This document shows, piece by piece, positions 37,886 through 53,181 of a DNA stretch of 64,000 nucleotides (the first letter of the stretch is position 1; every line of letters begins with the position of its first letter). The position numbers and the translations under genes were made by a program. The stretch spans positions 121,340-185,339 of the forward strand of contig NZ_NVWY01000004.1 in the NCBI RefSeq assembly GCF_002733835.1, written 5' to 3'. Below the pieces are notes generated by a model, which was not told where the DNA came from, did no database searches, and saw only the letters and a program-made list of their open reading frames with translations. The DNA comes from Alcanivorax sp. GTDB taxonomy: Bacteria; Pseudomonadota; Gammaproteobacteria; Pseudomonadales; Alcanivoracaceae.

Positions 37886-37914
37886 TTGCAGCCAAGGCCC
37901 TTTTACGGCACAAT
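37886..37914 (+). promoter_or_regulatory. Putative sigma-70 promoter for infA
   Basis: TTGCAG (37886-37891) and CACAAT (37909-37914) with a 17-base spacer, about 40 bases upstream of the infA start, allowing infA expression independent of ate. Confidence 0.55.
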
Positions 37915-37954
37915 TGCGCGTCGCTAATAGCCGGTAACCCAAGGTATTTGTTGG

Positions 37955-38173
37955 ATGGCGAAAGAAGAGCAAATCGAACTCGAAGGTGTCATCGTTGATA
38001 CCCTGCCCAACACGATGTTTCGTGTGAAGCTGGACAACGGTCATGTAATTACGGCCCATATCTCCGGGAAGATGCGTAAGTTCTATATCCGCATCCTCAC
38101 AGGGGATCGTGTAAAAGTGGAAATGTCTCCCTATGACCTCACCAAGGGACGCATCACTTTCCGGATGAAATAA
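37955..38173 (+). CDS. infA: Translation initiation factor IF-1
   Basis: A 72-residue OB-fold protein binding the ribosomal A site. The sequence [40 protein letters not shown] and [18 protein letters not shown] is that of IF-1. It is followed by a strong terminator. Confidence 0.98.
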   Translation: MAKEEQIELEGVIVDTLPNTMFRVKLDNGHVITAHISGKMRKFYIRILTGDRVKVEMSPYDLTKGRITFRMK

Positions 38174-38202
38174 CCCGGAACGGCTCCGGCCGAATACACC
38201 CA

Positions 38203-38234
38203 CAAAAAAACCCGGCATTGCCGGGTTTTTTTGT
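38203..38234. terminator. Bidirectional intrinsic terminator between infA and clpA
   Basis: AACCCGGC-ATT-GCCGGGTT stem with A7 before and T7 after; it serves both convergent genes. Confidence 0.92.
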
Positions 38235-38300
38235 TGTCTGTGCGTTGATGGAAAACGAGCGGAGCGCCTTTCGTAAAAGAAAGGCGCCCGCCACTTCTGT

Positions 38301-40565
38301 TTACGCGGGCTCCGCTGTGGCCGCTTCCACGGAAAGCACCAGCTCCCCGTCTTTTTCGGTGATATTGACCTGCCCACCGGCACCAGCCAATTCGCCAAAC
38401 AGCAGTTTCTCTGCCAACGGTTTCTTGATTTTTTCCTGGAGCAGACGCGCCATGGGCCGGGCGCCCATATCCTTGTCGTAGCCCTTCTCGGCCAACCAGT
38501 TACGGGCCGCATCATCCACATTCAGCACCACACCGCGCTCATCAAGCTGGGCCTGCAGTTCCACCAGGAACTTGTCGACCACACCCAGAATCACCTTACT
38601 GGTCAGCGGCAGGAACTGAATGGTGCCATCCAGACGGTTACGGAATTCCGGCGTGAAGACCTTTTTGAGCATTTCCATGCCGTCGGTGCTGTTGTCCTGC
38701 TCGGTAAAGCCGATAGAACGCTTGTTCAGCACTTCCGCGCCGGCGTTGGTGGTCATGATCAGGATCACATTGCGGAAGTCCGCCTTGCGGCCGTTGTTGT
38801 CGGTCAGCGTGGCATTGTCCATCACCTGCAACAGGATATTGAACACTTCCGGATGCGCCTTCTCGATTTCATCCAGCAACAGCACACAGTGCGGCGTCTT
38901 GGTAATGGCTTCGGTAAGCAAACCGCCCTGATCGAAGCCCACATAGCCGGGAGGCGCGCCAATCAGGCGGCTCACGGTGTGTCGCTCCATGTACTCGGAC
39001 ATATCGAAGCGCACCAGTTCCACGCCCAGTGCCCGGGCCAGCTGACGGCTCACTTCCGTTTTACCCACCCCGGTGGGGCCAGCAAACATAAAGCTGCCGA
39101 TGGGCTTGTGCTCGCCCTTGAGGCCCGCACGGGACAGTTTGATCGCCGCTGAAATGGTATCGACGGCCTCATCCTGGCCGAATACGGTCATTTTCAGGTC
39201 GCGCTCAAGGTTACGCAGCAGCTCCTTGTCGGAGGACGACACCTGCTTGGGAGGAATTCGGGCAATCTTGGCCACCATGTCCTCCACGTCGGTTTCCTCA
39301 ATGGTGTGCTTGCGCAGGTCTTCCGGGCGCAGGCGCTGCCAGGCACCGACTTCGTCAATCACGTCGATGGCCTTGTCAGGCAGGTAACGGTCGTTGATGT
39401 AGCGGGCACTCAGCTCTGCAGCGGCTTTCAGGGCCGCATCCGTGTAGCTCACGTCATGGTGAGCCTCAAAACGGCTTTTCAGCCCCTTGAGAATCCCCAC
39501 GGTGTCTTCCACGGACGGCTCAACCACATCGATTTTCTGGAAGCGACGTGACAGGGCCCGGTCCTTCTCGAACACGCCCCGGTACTCCTGGAACGTGGTG
39601 GACCCCATGCATTTCAGCTCACCGGAGGCCAGCAGCGGCTTGAGCAGATTGGAGGCATCCATTACCCCGCCGGAGGCCGCACCGGCTCCGATGATGGTGT
39701 GAATTTCATCGATAAAGAGAATCGAGTTGGGCTCTTTCTTCAGTTCTGCCAGCAGGGTTTTCAGGCGTTTCTCGAAATCGCCCCGGTACTTGGTACCGGC
39801 CAGCAACGCGCCCAGATCCAATGAATACACCACCGCATCCAGCAACGGCTCGGGCACCTGCCCTTCCACGATCATACGAGCCAGCCCTTCGGCAATGGCG
39901 GTTTTACCGACACCGGGCTCACCCACCAGCAAGGGGTTGTTCTTGCGGCGACGGCATAGAATCTGCGCCGCCCGCTCAATTTCAAACGCACGCCCCACCA
40001 GCGGATCAATACGATCCTCACGGGCCATTTCGTTCAGGTTGGTGGCGTAATTGTCCAGCGCGCTGGCCGGGGCGCCTTCCGCGCCCGCTTCCATGTCCTG
40101 CTCGGTCTCGATGGACGGCTCTGCATCCTGAATCTGGGAAATACCGTGGGCAATAAAGTTAACGATATCCAGGCGGTGAATGTCCTGACAGTTAAGAAAA
40201 TAGACTGCCTGGCTTTCCTGTTCGTTGAAGATGGCCACCAGCACATTGGCCCCGGTCACTTCCTTCTTGCCGGAAGACTGCACACTGAATACCGCACGCT
40301 GCAACACCCGCTGAAAGCCCAGTGTGGGCTGGGTGTCGCGCTCCGGATCGGTATCCGGTAACAGCGGTGTTGAGTCCTCGATAAACTGGGATAACGCATC
40401 ACGCAATTCATCCAGGTCTGCGGCACAGGCACGCAGGACCTCGACGGCCGCCTCGTTATCCAGCAGCGCCAGCAGCAAATGCTCCACGGTCATAAACTCA
40501 TGACGGTGGCCACGTGCGTGGCGAAACGCCTCGTTAAGCGTCATTTCAAGTTCTTTGCTGAGCAT
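38301..40565 (-). CDS. clpA: ATP-dependent Clp protease ATP-binding subunit ClpA
   Basis: AAA+ unfoldase that feeds ClpP. The 754-residue protein has the double Clp N-domain (about 1-145), D1 with Walker [15 protein letters not shown]2 with [13 protein letters not shown], and the ClpP-docking IGF loop as RSIGFTEQ. It is 33 bases downstream of clpS. Together with Aat and Ate it forms a local N-degron degradation set. Confidence 0.97.
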   Translation of the reverse strand: MLSKELEMTLNEAFRHARGHRHEFMTVEHLLLALLDNEAAVEVLRACAADLDELRDALSQFIEDSTPLLPDTDPERDTQPTLGFQRVLQRAVFSVQSSGKKEVTGANVLVAIFNEQESQAVYFLNCQDIHRLDIVNFIAHGISQIQDAEPSIETEQDMEAGAEGAPASALDNYATNLNEMAREDRIDPLVGRAFEIERAAQILCRRRKNNPLLVGEPGVGKTAIAEGLARMIVEGQVPEPLLDAVVYSLDLGALLAGTKYRGDFEKRLKTLLAELKKEPNSILFIDEIHTIIGAGAASGGVMDASNLLKPLLASGELKCMGSTTFQEYRGVFEKDRALSRRFQKIDVVEPSVEDTVGILKGLKSRFEAHHDVSYTDAALKAAAELSARYINDRYLPDKAIDVIDEVGAWQRLRPEDLRKHTIEETDVEDMVAKIARIPPKQVSSSDKELLRNLERDLKMTVFGQDEAVDTISAAIKLSRAGLKGEHKPIGSFMFAGPTGVGKTEVSRQLARALGVELVRFDMSEYMERHTVSRLIGAPPGYVGFDQGGLLTEAITKTPHCVLLLDEIEKAHPEVFNILLQVMDNATLTDNNGRKADFRNVILIMTTNAGAEVLNKRSIGFTEQDNSTDGMEMLKKVFTPEFRNRLDGTIQFLPLTSKVILGVVDKFLVELQAQLDERGVVLNVDDAARNWLAEKGYDKDMGARPMARLLQEKIKKPLAEKLLFGELAGAGGQVNITEKDGELVLSVEAATAEPA

Positions 40566-40598
40566 AAGGCTACCTCACTGCATGGGCCCGCAAGGGCA

Positions 40599-40988
40599 TC
40601 AGGCCTGTTCCACCTGACACATCAGCGGATGCTGATTCTCCCGGGCGTATTCCACCACTTGCGTGGCTTTTGTTTCGGCTATGTCCTGGGGATAGACCCC
40701 GCACACCGCCTTTCCTTCAGTGTGCACGGTGAGCATGACACGGGTGGCCTGCTCACGGCCCAGATTGAAGAAGTCTTCCAGTATCTCTACCACAAAATCC
40801 ATCGGCGTGTAGTCATCATTCAACATCAACACCTTGTACATGGATGGCGGTTTCAGCTTCGGCTTGGCCTCTTCCACGGCCATATCACCGTGTCGGTCCG
40901 GGTCTGAGGGGGAGTCTGCCGGCCCACAACGTAGCGCGCCTGTTTCGTCAATCATTACCGGATGCCAATCTTGTTGATGCCAATTCAT
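40599..40988 (-). CDS. clpS: ATP-dependent Clp protease adaptor ClpS
   Basis: N-recognin that delivers N-degron proteins to ClpAP. The core [24 protein letters not shown], with the NDD and hydrophobic-pocket residues, the [16 protein letters not shown] strand and PLMCQVEQA end are typical. At 129 residues the N-terminal extension is somewhat long. ATG 40988 is kept because GAGG lies about 5 bases upstream; ATG codons 12 and 36 have poorer sites. Confidence 0.95.
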   Translation of the reverse strand: MNWHQQDWHPVMIDETGALRCGPADSPSDPDRHGDMAVEEAKPKLKPPSMYKVLMLNDDYTPMDFVVEILEDFFNLGREQATRVMLTVHTEGKAVCGVYPQDIAETKATQVVEYARENQHPLMCQVEQA

Positions 40989-41226
40989 AAAGCCTCAAAA
41001 CCGTTGTAACCCTGCTGGCGTCAGCAGGCAATGAAGAAATGATGGGTGGTCGGTGTTTTTTCAATCCCCCGCAGCAAATCAATTCACCGGGATGATTTCA
41101 CGGGGTTGACACCCTGCTGTGCATGTTTAAAAGTTGCACAATAGACTCAGGTGCCAGTTTACCGCAGCCGGCAGCCCGAGGATAAAAATAAACATAATCG
41201 CCATTGGATAGGCAGAGGGAAGGACC

Positions 41227-41481
41227 ATGGCAACGGGACGAGTAAAGTGGTTTAACAACGCCAAGGGCTACGGTTTTGTACGCCCGGACGAAGGGGGCGA
41301 AGACTTGTTCGTCCACTATTCCTACATTCAGATGGACGGCTATAAAAGCCTGAAAGCCGGGCAACCCGTGGAGTACGAGGTGCAACCGGCCAACAAGGGC
41401 TTCCATGCCGTCAACCTGCGCGCCAACGAAGAAGCCAGTAACGAAGAAGGCGTCACTGAAGATCAGACGACACTCTCCTGA
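41227..41481 (+). CDS. cspD: Cold-shock-domain protein CspD
   Basis: An 84-residue single-stranded nucleic-acid-binding protein; CspD of E. coli inhibits replication in stationary phase. RNP1 (KGYGFV) and RNP2 (LFVHY) are present, with an acidic tail after residue 67. It is divergent from clpS, as in many gammaproteobacteria, with a 238-base intergenic leader and GGAAGG ribosome binding site. Confidence 0.93.
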   Translation: MATGRVKWFNNAKGYGFVRPDEGGEDLFVHYSYIQMDGYKSLKAGQPVEYEVQPANKGFHAVNLRANEEASNEEGVTEDQTTLS

Positions 41482-41495
41482 CCCTTCCCTGCCCG

Positions 41496-41518
41496 GCTGG
41501 CTCATACTGCAAGCCAGC
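41496..41518. terminator. Hairpin between convergent cspD and icd
   Basis: GCTGGCT-CATACTGCA-AGCCAGC (7-bp stem, about 9-base loop) lies in the 57-base gap between the two stops. It lacks a U tract, so its role as a terminator is uncertain. Confidence 0.4.
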
Positions 41519-41538
41519 TGTTGAGCCCGTCGGGCGCC

Positions 41539-42801
<1,263 letters not shown>

Positions 42802-42847
42802 CTACACTTCTCCCTCTGAATAAAAGCGAATTCGGCCTCTACTCGCG

Positions 42848-42856
42848 AGTATAGCA
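42848..42856 (-). promoter_or_regulatory. Extended -10 promoter element of icd
   Basis: TGCTATACT on the minus strand, 47 bases upstream of icd, with no good -35. It overlaps a 12-bp palindrome TACTCGCGAGTA (42839-42850). The following leader contains TTTTATTCAGAGGGAG. Both elements recur upstream of idh. Confidence 0.55.
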
Positions 42857-43087
42857 TCGAGCCAAAGTCAGGGTGGAGCATCGGTTTGGCACTTGAGAGA
42901 TTGACTGCAAGGGACGTGGGGAACGGGGAACGCCCGGCCACGGGGATCGGTGGCAAGGGTCGCTGAAACGCCTTACCGGGCAAGCCCTGAAGCACACATC
43001 TGCTGTGCCTTGTGACCAGGAGAAACACTCCCTCCAAGGCCACATGACTCAACAGCTGTACGCTTCACCAGGTCAGACACAGCCTGG

Positions 43088-45379
<2,292 letters not shown>

Positions 45380-45440
45380 TCAGCGGGCACCCAACAGGAG
45401 TGCTCCCTCCGAATAAAACTGTATTCTGCATAAGCTGGCG

Positions 45441-45449
45441 AGTATAGCA
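45441..45449 (-). promoter_or_regulatory. Extended -10 promoter element of idh
   Basis: TGCTATACT on the minus strand, 131 bases upstream of idh, followed by a leader with TTTTATTCGGAGGGAG, nearly identical to that of icd. The idh leader is about 85 bases longer after that block. Confidence 0.55.
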
Positions 45450-45519
45450 CCGACCGTTTAGCCTTGTTAGGACAAGCGGTAGCAACCGCAGACCAGCAAC
45501 AGTCATCGATACTCACCCC

Positions 45520-46143
45520 ATGGCGCAATTGATCTTACTTAACAAACCGTTTCAGGTCCTCTCCCAGTTCAGCGACGACCAGGGCCGGCGAACCTTGCGC
45601 GAGTGCGTGCCGATGCCCGGCGTATACCCGGCCGGTCGACTGGACTGGGATTCTGAAGGCCTGTTGTTGCTGACCGATGACGGCGCCCTGCAGGCACGCA
45701 TCAGCGATCCGCGGTTCAAGCTTCCCAAAACCTATCTGGTTCAGGTGGAAGGCAGGCCCGGGGGGCAGGAACTGCAAAAATTACGCCAAGGCATCACCCT
45801 GAAGGATGGCCCCACGCGCCCGGCCAAGGTCGAACTGATCGAGCCGCCCGCGTTATGGCCACGCAATCCACCCGTCCGCTTGCGGAAAACCGTACCGGAT
45901 AGCTGGCTCAAGCTCACCATAGACGAAGGTCGAAACCGACAGGTGCGACGAATGACCGCAGCCATTGGCCACCCCACCCTGCGGCTGGTTCGCTGGCAGA
46001 TTGGCGACTGGAACCTTGAGGCTCTCGCCCCTGGAGAATGGCGCGCTATGACGGTTCACGCGCCGAAGCCGCCTGCAGCCAGGCAGCGGCGGCCTCGTCA
46101 TCGCTCTGGCGGGCCTCGACCCAAACCCAGCGGCCGCCGATAA
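45520..46143 (+). CDS. rluE: 23S rRNA pseudouridine(2457) synthase RluE
   Basis: A 207-residue RsuA/RluB/E/F-family pseudouridine synthase without an S4 domain, the RluE plan. The catalytic motif GRLDWDSEGLLLLTDDG contains the essential aspartate, and KTYLVQV, EGRNRQVRRM follow. A basic tail (RQRRPRHRSGGPRPKPSGRR) extends past the fold and overlaps the convergent moaE by 98 bases. Confidence 0.93.
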   Translation: MAQLILLNKPFQVLSQFSDDQGRRTLRECVPMPGVYPAGRLDWDSEGLLLLTDDGALQARISDPRFKLPKTYLVQVEGRPGGQELQKLRQGITLKDGPTRPAKVELIEPPALWPRNPPVRLRKTVPDSWLKLTIDEGRNRQVRRMTAAIGHPTLRLVRWQIGDWNLEALAPGEWRAMTVHAPKPPAARQRRPRHRSGGPRPKPSGRR

Positions 46144-46519
46144 GCTCCTTCTTCCAGAACGGCGCGCGGGTTTTCAGTAGATCCATGATAAAGGCGCAGG
46201 CCGCAAACGCATCCTGTCGATGCGGGGCACTGACGGCCACCTGCACGATGTCATCAGCCACCATCATGGTGCCAACTCTGTGCACCACCCAGGCACCATT
46301 GAGGTGCCATTTCTGGCCAGCCTGATCGACAATGGTGCGCAACACTGCCTCCGTCATCCCCGGGTAATGCTCCAGATGCAGCGCCTCCACCCTGCCCTGC
46401 TCATCGCGCACCTGGCCACTGAACTGCACCATGGCGCCGCTGAGACCCGCGTCGCGAAGCCAGCCGTACGGCTGCGCCGGCACCAGCGACGTGTCCGTGA
46501 CGGCCACATGAACCTTCAT
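46046..46519 (-). CDS. moaE: Molybdopterin synthase catalytic subunit MoaE
   Basis: Large subunit that inserts sulfur into cyclic pyranopterin. The 157-residue protein has GAMVQFSGQVRD, ALHLEHYPGMTE, HRVG and the active-site region SAPHRQDAFAAC and APFWKKE with the catalytic lysines. The start overlaps moaD by 4 bases, and the last 98 bases overlap the rluE end on the other strand. Confidence 0.95.
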   Translation of the reverse strand: MKVHVAVTDTSLVPAQPYGWLRDAGLSGAMVQFSGQVRDEQGRVEALHLEHYPGMTEAVLRTIVDQAGQKWHLNGAWVVHRVGTMMVADDIVQVAVSAPHRQDAFAACAFIMDLLKTRAPFWKKELIGGRWVWVEARQSDDEAAAAWLQAASAREPS

Positions 46520-46770
46520 CCGCCGGTCACCGGCGGGAACAGGGCGACCACATCGCCATCCCGAACCGCCGCCTGCTCCTGGCTGAGCACCTCATTCACC
46601 GCCACCATATAGCGGGGTGTCGCCTCCAGCGCACCGGCCACCGACGCCTTGTCGTCGGCCAGCCATGCGACCAGGGCAGCCACCGTGTCGACACCATCCG
46701 GCGGCGTGACCGTCAGGCTGTCACTGCCCACCCGCTCACGCAGAGCAGCAAAGAAACGTATCTCGATCAC
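46516..46770 (-). CDS. moaD: Molybdopterin synthase sulfur-carrier subunit MoaD
   Basis: An 84-residue ubiquitin-like protein ending FPPVTGG, the Gly-Gly tail that is thiocarboxylated. The start is GTG 46770 (reading IEIRFFAALRERVG after the initiator): GGGAGG sits 6 bases upstream and the moaC stop is one base away. A longer frame upstream runs into moaC and is not used. Confidence 0.93.
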   Translation of the reverse strand: MIEIRFFAALRERVGSDSLTVTPPDGVDTVAALVAWLADDKASVAGALEATPRYMVAVNEVLSQEQAAVRDGDVVALFPPVTGG

Positions 46771-46771
46771 C

Positions 46772-47254
46772 TTAATCCTCCCGACGGAACTGGCCACTGC
46801 GGCCACCGGATTTTTCCAGCAGGCACACGGATTCAATCACCATGCCCCGGTCCACCGCCTTGCACATATCATAGAGCGTCAGGCTGGCCACTGATGCGGC
46901 GGTCAAGGCTTCCATCTCCACGCCAGTGGTGCCCTTGAGCTTGCAGGTTGCCTGCACGCACAGCGCATCCGCTCCTTCCGGTTCGATGGTAACAGTGACA
47001 CCAGTTAGCAACAGCGGGTGACACAGAGGAATCAGGTCCCAGGTCTTCTTTGCCGCCTGAATGCCGGCAATTCGGGCGGTGGCGAGCACATCACCTTTGG
47101 GGTGTTTGCCTCCCAGTATCATTTCCAGCGTGGCCGGCTGCATGCGCACCCGCGCCTGCGCAGTGGCGGTACGCTGGGTGCTGTCCTTGTCGGTGACATC
47201 CACCATCTGGGCCCGGCCACTGTCATCCAGGTGGGTAAATCGTTGATCTGTCAT
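46772..47254 (-). CDS. moaC: Cyclic pyranopterin monophosphate synthase MoaC
   Basis: Second step of molybdenum cofactor synthesis, after MoaA. The 160-residue protein has [36 protein letters not shown] (in parts), [18 protein letters not shown] and [10 protein letters not shown] with the active-site Lys/Asp residues. It is first in moaC-moaD-moaE; moaA and moaB are not in this window. Confidence 0.97.
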   Translation of the reverse strand: MTDQRFTHLDDSGRAQMVDVTDKDSTQRTATAQARVRMQPATLEMILGGKHPKGDVLATARIAGIQAAKKTWDLIPLCHPLLLTGVTVTIEPEGADALCVQATCKLKGTTGVEMEALTAASVASLTLYDMCKAVDRGMVIESVCLLEKSGGRSGQFRRED

Positions 47255-47383
47255 GTTCAGAGGTGTCTCCGCTCTGTTGTCTGTGGCGCCGCTGCGCTAC
47301 CATTCCCGCCTTTCCAGAATTGAATGAAGCATCGCCCCCGGCCCATGACGGCAACCGGTGCTTCCTGTCCGGTAGGATACGCT

Positions 47384-47851
47384 ATGAACAGCTTTGAGCC
47401 GCACATTACTGTGGCCTGCGTAGTCGAACAAGACGGCCGCTTCCTGTTTGTCCGAGAAATGAGCAAGGGCGAGGAAGTGCTGAACCAGCCCGCGGGCCAT
47501 GTGGAGTTCGGCGAGAACCTGATGCAGGCGGCCTACCGCGAAACCCTCGAAGAAAGCGCCTGGCAGGTAGACATTACCGACCTGCTCGGCTGGTATATCT
47601 TCCAGCCCCACAAGGGCGCCGGTGTCTATTACCGCACCTGCTTCGTGGCCCGGCCAGTCAGCCACGACCCGAAACAGAAGCTCGATACCGGCATTCTCGA
47701 AGCCGAATGGCTGACCCCGGATGAATTCCGCGCCCGTCGGCACCAGCACCGCAGCGCCCTGGTGGAAAAATGCCTGGATGATTACCTGTCCGGGCGACGA
47801 CTGCCCCTGGACAGCATTTATCAGCACCCCTGGCCTCTGCAGAGAGGATGA
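47384..47851 (+). CDS. nudJ: Nudix hydrolase NudJ
   Basis: A 155-residue Nudix phosphatase; E. coli NudJ acts on thiamine and nucleoside pyrophosphates. The Nudix box reads GHVEFGENLMQAAYRETLEESAW (in parts) with the REXXEE core RETLEE. ATG 47384 has TAGGAT 6 bases upstream, and the protein start MNSFEPHITVACVV fits NudJ. It is 6 bases upstream of mnmA, the usual partner. Confidence 0.93.
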   Translation: MNSFEPHITVACVVEQDGRFLFVREMSKGEEVLNQPAGHVEFGENLMQAAYRETLEESAWQVDITDLLGWYIFQPHKGAGVYYRTCFVARPVSHDPKQKLDTGILEAEWLTPDEFRARRHQHRSALVEKCLDDYLSGRRLPLDSIYQHPWPLQRG

Positions 47852-47857
47852 TTTGCC

Positions 47858-48952
47858 ATGCGTAAGGCCCCCAAAGACACTCGTGTGATCGTCGGCATGT
47901 CCGGCGGTGTGGACTCCTCCGTGGCTGCGGCCCGCCTGATTGATGCCGGTTATCAGGTCGAAGGCCTGTTCATGAAGAACTGGAACGAGGACGACGGCAC
48001 CGACTACTGCACCGCCCGGGAAGACCTGCTCGACGCCATGCAGGTGGCCGGCGTACTGGGCATTGAGCTGCACACTGCCAATTTTGCCGAGCAGTACTGG
48101 GATCGCGTATTCGCCCACTTTCTCGCCGAATACAAGGCCGGGCGCACCCCCAACCCGGACATCCTCTGTAACAAGGAAATCAAGTTCCAGGCATTCCTCG
48201 ATCACGCCATCACCCTGGGCGCGGATTACATCGCCACCGGGCATTACTCCCAGGTCAGCCATGGCGACAAAGCGCAGCTACTGCGCGCGGTGGACACCAA
48301 CAAGGACCAGACCTATTTCCTGCATGCGGTGGACTACCAGAAATTCGACCGCACCCTGTTCCCGCTGGGAGATCTGGAAAAACCGGAAGTTCGCCGCATT
48401 GCCGAAGAAAAAGGCTTCGACAACCACAAGAAGAAAGACTCCACCGGCATCTGCTTTATCGGTGAGCGCCGCTTCAAGGATTTCCTGGAGCAGTACCTGC
48501 CTGCCCAGCCCGGCACCATTGAGGATGACCACGGCAACGTCATCGGCAAACATGACGGGCTTATGTACTACACCCTGGGCCAACGCCAGGGGCTGGGCAT
48601 TGGCGGCCTGGCCAGTGCCAGCGAAGCCCCCTGGTACGTGGCCGGCAAGGATCTGGATCGCAATGTGTTGATCGCCGTACAAGGCACGGACCACCCGCTG
48701 CTCTACAGCCGGGAACTGACCAGCGCGCCCATGCAATGGGTCGCCCTGGAAGCTCCGACCTTGCCGGCCCGGCTCACCGCCAAGACCCGCTACCGCCAAC
48801 CCGACCAGGTCTGCACCGTCAGCGATGCCGGCGACGGCCGGGTGCATGTCATATTTGATCAACCACAACGCGCCGTCACACCCGGACAGTCCGTGGTGTT
48901 CTACGATGGCCCGGTCTGCCTGGGCGGCGCCGTCATTGAGGAAACCGCATGA
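47858..48952 (+). CDS. mnmA: tRNA 2-thiouridylase MnmA
   Basis: Makes 2-thiouridine at position 34 of tRNA Lys, Glu and Gln using sulfur relayed by the Tus proteins. The 364-residue protein has the PP-loop [12 protein letters not shown], the nucleophile region [21 protein letters not shown] and [14 protein letters not shown] with the second cysteine. The stop overlaps the hflD start (ATGA). Confidence 0.97.
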   Translation: MRKAPKDTRVIVGMSGGVDSSVAAARLIDAGYQVEGLFMKNWNEDDGTDYCTAREDLLDAMQVAGVLGIELHTANFAEQYWDRVFAHFLAEYKAGRTPNPDILCNKEIKFQAFLDHAITLGADYIATGHYSQVSHGDKAQLLRAVDTNKDQTYFLHAVDYQKFDRTLFPLGDLEKPEVRRIAEEKGFDNHKKKDSTGICFIGERRFKDFLEQYLPAQPGTIEDDHGNVIGKHDGLMYYTLGQRQGLGIGGLASASEAPWYVAGKDLDRNVLIAVQGTDHPLLYSRELTSAPMQWVALEAPTLPARLTAKTRYRQPDQVCTVSDAGDGRVHVIFDQPQRAVTPGQSVVFYDGPVCLGGAVIEETA

Positions 48953-49587
48953 GCGAACGTTTCTCGCCGGAACAACAGCAACTGCTGGCCCTGGCCGCCG
49001 TGTTTGAAGCGGCCCAGCTGGCCGACGATGTGGCCCAGCGTGGAGACTGTGACCCCAAAGCCTTCGAAGCGTTGATTGCCGGCGTCATGGCGCTGGATGC
49101 TGACGATTTCGACAGCATCTATGCTCAACCCAGCCAGCTCCGCGAAGGCGTCAGCCTGCTCAACCGCAGCCTGAACAAGGAGTCCCGTGGCGCCAACTTG
49201 CGCCCGCTCAACTACGGCCTGGCCCTGCTCCACCTGGCCGGCAAGCTGCGCAAGAATGAGGACACCGTAAGCATTCTGCGCAACCGCCTGCTGGCGCTGA
49301 GCGGCCAGCAGGCCCACTTTGACAAATTCTCCGATGACGCCTTTTGCCACCGCATTGCCGGTATCTATGTGGATACCCTGGGCACCTTTCGATTTCGCAT
49401 TCAGGTCAAGGGCGACCCAGCCCATCTGCAGGACGACGACAAGGCCGCACGCATCCGCGCCCTGTTTCTGGCCGGGGTGCGCGCCGCCTTCCTTTGGCAC
49501 CAGCTGGGCGGGCGTCGCTGGCACCTTCTGTTCCATCGAAAGCGCCTCCTTTCGCTCATTGAGTCCATTGATATCAGAGTCTTATAA
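48949..49587 (+). CDS. hflD: High-frequency lysogenization protein homologue HflD
   Basis: A 212-residue all-helical membrane-associated protein; in E. coli it binds the phage lambda CII protein, and its normal cell role is unclear. Family phrases include [17 protein letters not shown] and [12 protein letters not shown]. It lies between mnmA and purB as in E. coli. Confidence 0.92.
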   Translation: MSERFSPEQQQLLALAAVFEAAQLADDVAQRGDCDPKAFEALIAGVMALDADDFDSIYAQPSQLREGVSLLNRSLNKESRGANLRPLNYGLALLHLAGKLRKNEDTVSILRNRLLALSGQQAHFDKFSDDAFCHRIAGIYVDTLGTFRFRIQVKGDPAHLQDDDKAARIRALFLAGVRAAFLWHQLGGRRWHLLFHRKRLLSLIESIDIRVL

Positions 49588-49665
49588 GCGACTGTTAAAG
49601 CTATAAATAGATCAACTTTCAGCTGTCATCAACAGCGGCGCAGTTTGCGGAATTTTGCTGTATGA

Positions 49666-51095
<1,430 letters not shown>

Positions 51096-51096
<1 letters not shown>

Positions 51097-52244
51097 TGCC
51101 CTCAGCGCCTCAGCTGCCTGCCTTGACGCTGCCGCGCTTCATCCTCCCCATGAAGCCGGCAGCGTTTTTGCGTGAGCATTGGCAGAAAAAGCCCCTGTTC
51201 ATGCCCGGTGCCGCCCATGGGCTGGACCAGCCTGACGCCAACACCCTGGCCGGACTGGCACTGGAAGAGTCCGTGGAGGCACGCATCATCACCGGCGCCG
51301 GCAACGGCCCCTGGTCAGTGTTGCAAAGCCCCCTCGCTGACGATGTCTTCGAAACCCTGGGCGAGGAAAACTGGACGTTACTGGTCCAGTCCGTGGACCA
51401 CTTCCTCACTGAAACCTCGCTGCTGCTGGACGACTTTGCCTTCCTGCCCAACTGGCGGGTGGAAGACATCATGATCAGCTATGCCGCCAAAGGGGGCAGT
51501 GTCGGCCCACACTTCGACCGTTATGACGTCTTCCTGATTCAGGCCGCCGGCCGCCGTCGCTGGCAGATCGGCGACGTCTGTGACGAGAGCACGCCCCGCC
51601 AGCCCACCGATGAGCTGAAACTGCTGGCCGACATGCCCGTGCGCGAAGAGTTCGTCGCCGGCCCTGGCGACGTGCTCTACCTGCCCCCCGGCGTAGCCCA
51701 CCACGGCGTTGCCGAAGACAGCGACTGCATTACCTGGTCGGTGGGCTTTCGCGCCCCGGACTACCAGATGCTGATGGCCGAAATCGCCGGCGAATGCCTG
51801 GCCGAGTCCGACAGCCAGCTGTTCACCGATCCGGACCGGGATGTCACGTCTGACCCCGCCGTACTGGCCGATGCAGACCGTCAACAACTGATTCGCGGCG
51901 CCCTGGACCTGCTCCAGCCTGACGCCATCGAACGCGCAGTTTATCGCTGGCTATCCACCCCCCGGCTGGATGGCCTTGAATTTGCGGTAGATGATCACCA
52001 TATTCGCGAACGCGATGACAAAGTGGCCCTGGTTCGCCACGGCAGTGTGCGCCTGCTCATGCAGGGCAAACTGGCCTGGCTCAACGGAGACAGCCACACG
52101 CTAACAGAACAACAACGCCCGCTGGTGCAGCTATTGGCCAGCAAAAGACGCTACCAAGAAAGCGAGCTGGACGCCGTCATGACGCCCACCGCAAGAGAAT
52201 TGCTCCATGAATGGATTGAACAGGGCTACTTCGCCCCACTATAA
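51096..52244 (+). CDS. roxA: Ribosomal protein uL16 arginine hydroxylase RoxA (YcfD)
   Basis: A 2-oxoglutarate/Fe(II) JmjC-type cupin that hydroxylates arginine 81 of ribosomal protein L16. The 382-residue protein has the metal triad H139-x-D141 in GPHFDRYDVFLIQ and a distal histidine in YLPPGVAHHG (202/203), plus the C-terminal dimerisation and winged-helix parts. It is translationally coupled to purB by a 1-base overlap. Confidence 0.93.
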
Positions 52245-52254
52245 CGAGACCCCT

Positions 52255-52680
52255 ATGGCTATCAGCATTATCGAAACCCGTTGGGACGAACACGAAGCCG
52301 CCCTGCGAGCCCTCCGCCAGAAGGTCTTCATCAACGAACAGCATGTTCCCGAAGAGCTGGAATGGGATGGTGAAGACAGCGCCGCCATTCACTTTCTCGC
52401 CCTGGACGCCGAACAGCAGCCCGTGGGTTGTATTCGCCTGCTGCCCAACGGCCAGATCAGCCGCCTGTGTGTGCTTTCCGAACAGCGCAACAATGGTGTC
52501 GGCAGCTCGCTGCTGGTCGCCGCTGAAGAAACCGCCCGAGCCAATGGCATGGAAGAGATCTTCCTGCACGCCCAGACCCACGCCACCAGCTTCTACGAAG
52601 CCGCAGGTTTCTCCGTGTCCGGCGGCATTTTCATGGATGCCAATATCCCCCACCGGCAGATGTTCAAGCCGCTGATCTAG
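52255..52680 (+). CDS. GNAT-family N-acetyltransferase
   Basis: A 141-residue GNAT protein. The acetyl-CoA pyrophosphate loop is RLCVLSEQRNNGVGSSLLVAA (in parts), preceded by LRQKVFINEQHVPEELEWDG, the phrase of the ElaA/YjcF-like group, and followed by FYEAAGF. Substrate unknown. ATG 52255 lies 10 bases after roxA; an earlier in-frame ATG inside roxA is less likely. Confidence 0.9.
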   Translation: MAISIIETRWDEHEAALRALRQKVFINEQHVPEELEWDGEDSAAIHFLALDAEQQPVGCIRLLPNGQISRLCVLSEQRNNGVGSSLLVAAEETARANGMEEIFLHAQTHATSFYEAAGFSVSGGIFMDANIPHRQMFKPLI

Positions 52681-52683
52681 CCC

Positions 52684-53181
52684 ATGCAGCTGGTCATTGG
52701 CGACGACGACACCCTGCACCACCCGGAACGTCATCACGCCGGCCACGCGCTGGCCGCGCTGATCGGCGCCAGCCGCCGCAGCCTCTGGCTGCGGGTTCCC
52801 ACGCTGGATGCGCTCACCGACAACGCCGAGGTGTGCAGCGCCATCAAGCGCCTTGCCCTGAGCAGTGCCCGGGTCGATATCCGCATTCTGTTTGATAGTG
52901 CGGACAATGCCGTGCGCACCGGCCACCGGCTAATTCATCTGTCTCGCCGCCTGCCCTCACGGATCATCCTCCGCCAGACCCAGCAAGATGACAGCGATGC
53001 CCAGCTGTGCTTCGCCATTGCCGATGGCACTGGCCTGTTTGAAGCCAGCGGCTGGCCGCGCCCCGGACGACTGGATCTGTGTGGACACCGACTACCGCGT
53101 GCGCCGCGGCTGGGCAAACAGTTTCAGGAGCATTGGGAACGAGCCGGCGGATCATCGGAGCTGCGTGAGCTTAGGCTTTGA
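52684..53181 (+). CDS. Conserved hypothetical protein (DUF7931-like)
   Basis: A 165-residue soluble protein, 3 bases after the GNAT gene. The pattern of a strand-rich start (LVIGDDD), then SRRSLWLRVPTLDALTDN and ARVDIRILFDSADNAVRTGHRLIHLSRRLPSRI is that of a small alpha/beta domain reminiscent of phospholipase D-like folds without the HKD motif. From memory, proteins of this size next to a GNAT gene near purB in pseudomonads carry the DUF7931 label; unverified. Function unknown. An intrinsic terminator follows. Confidence 0.8.
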   Translation: MQLVIGDDDTLHHPERHHAGHALAALIGASRRSLWLRVPTLDALTDNAEVCSAIKRLALSSARVDIRILFDSADNAVRTGHRLIHLSRRLPSRIILRQTQQDDSDAQLCFAIADGTGLFEASGWPRPGRLDLCGHRLPRAPRLGKQFQEHWERAGGSSELRELRL

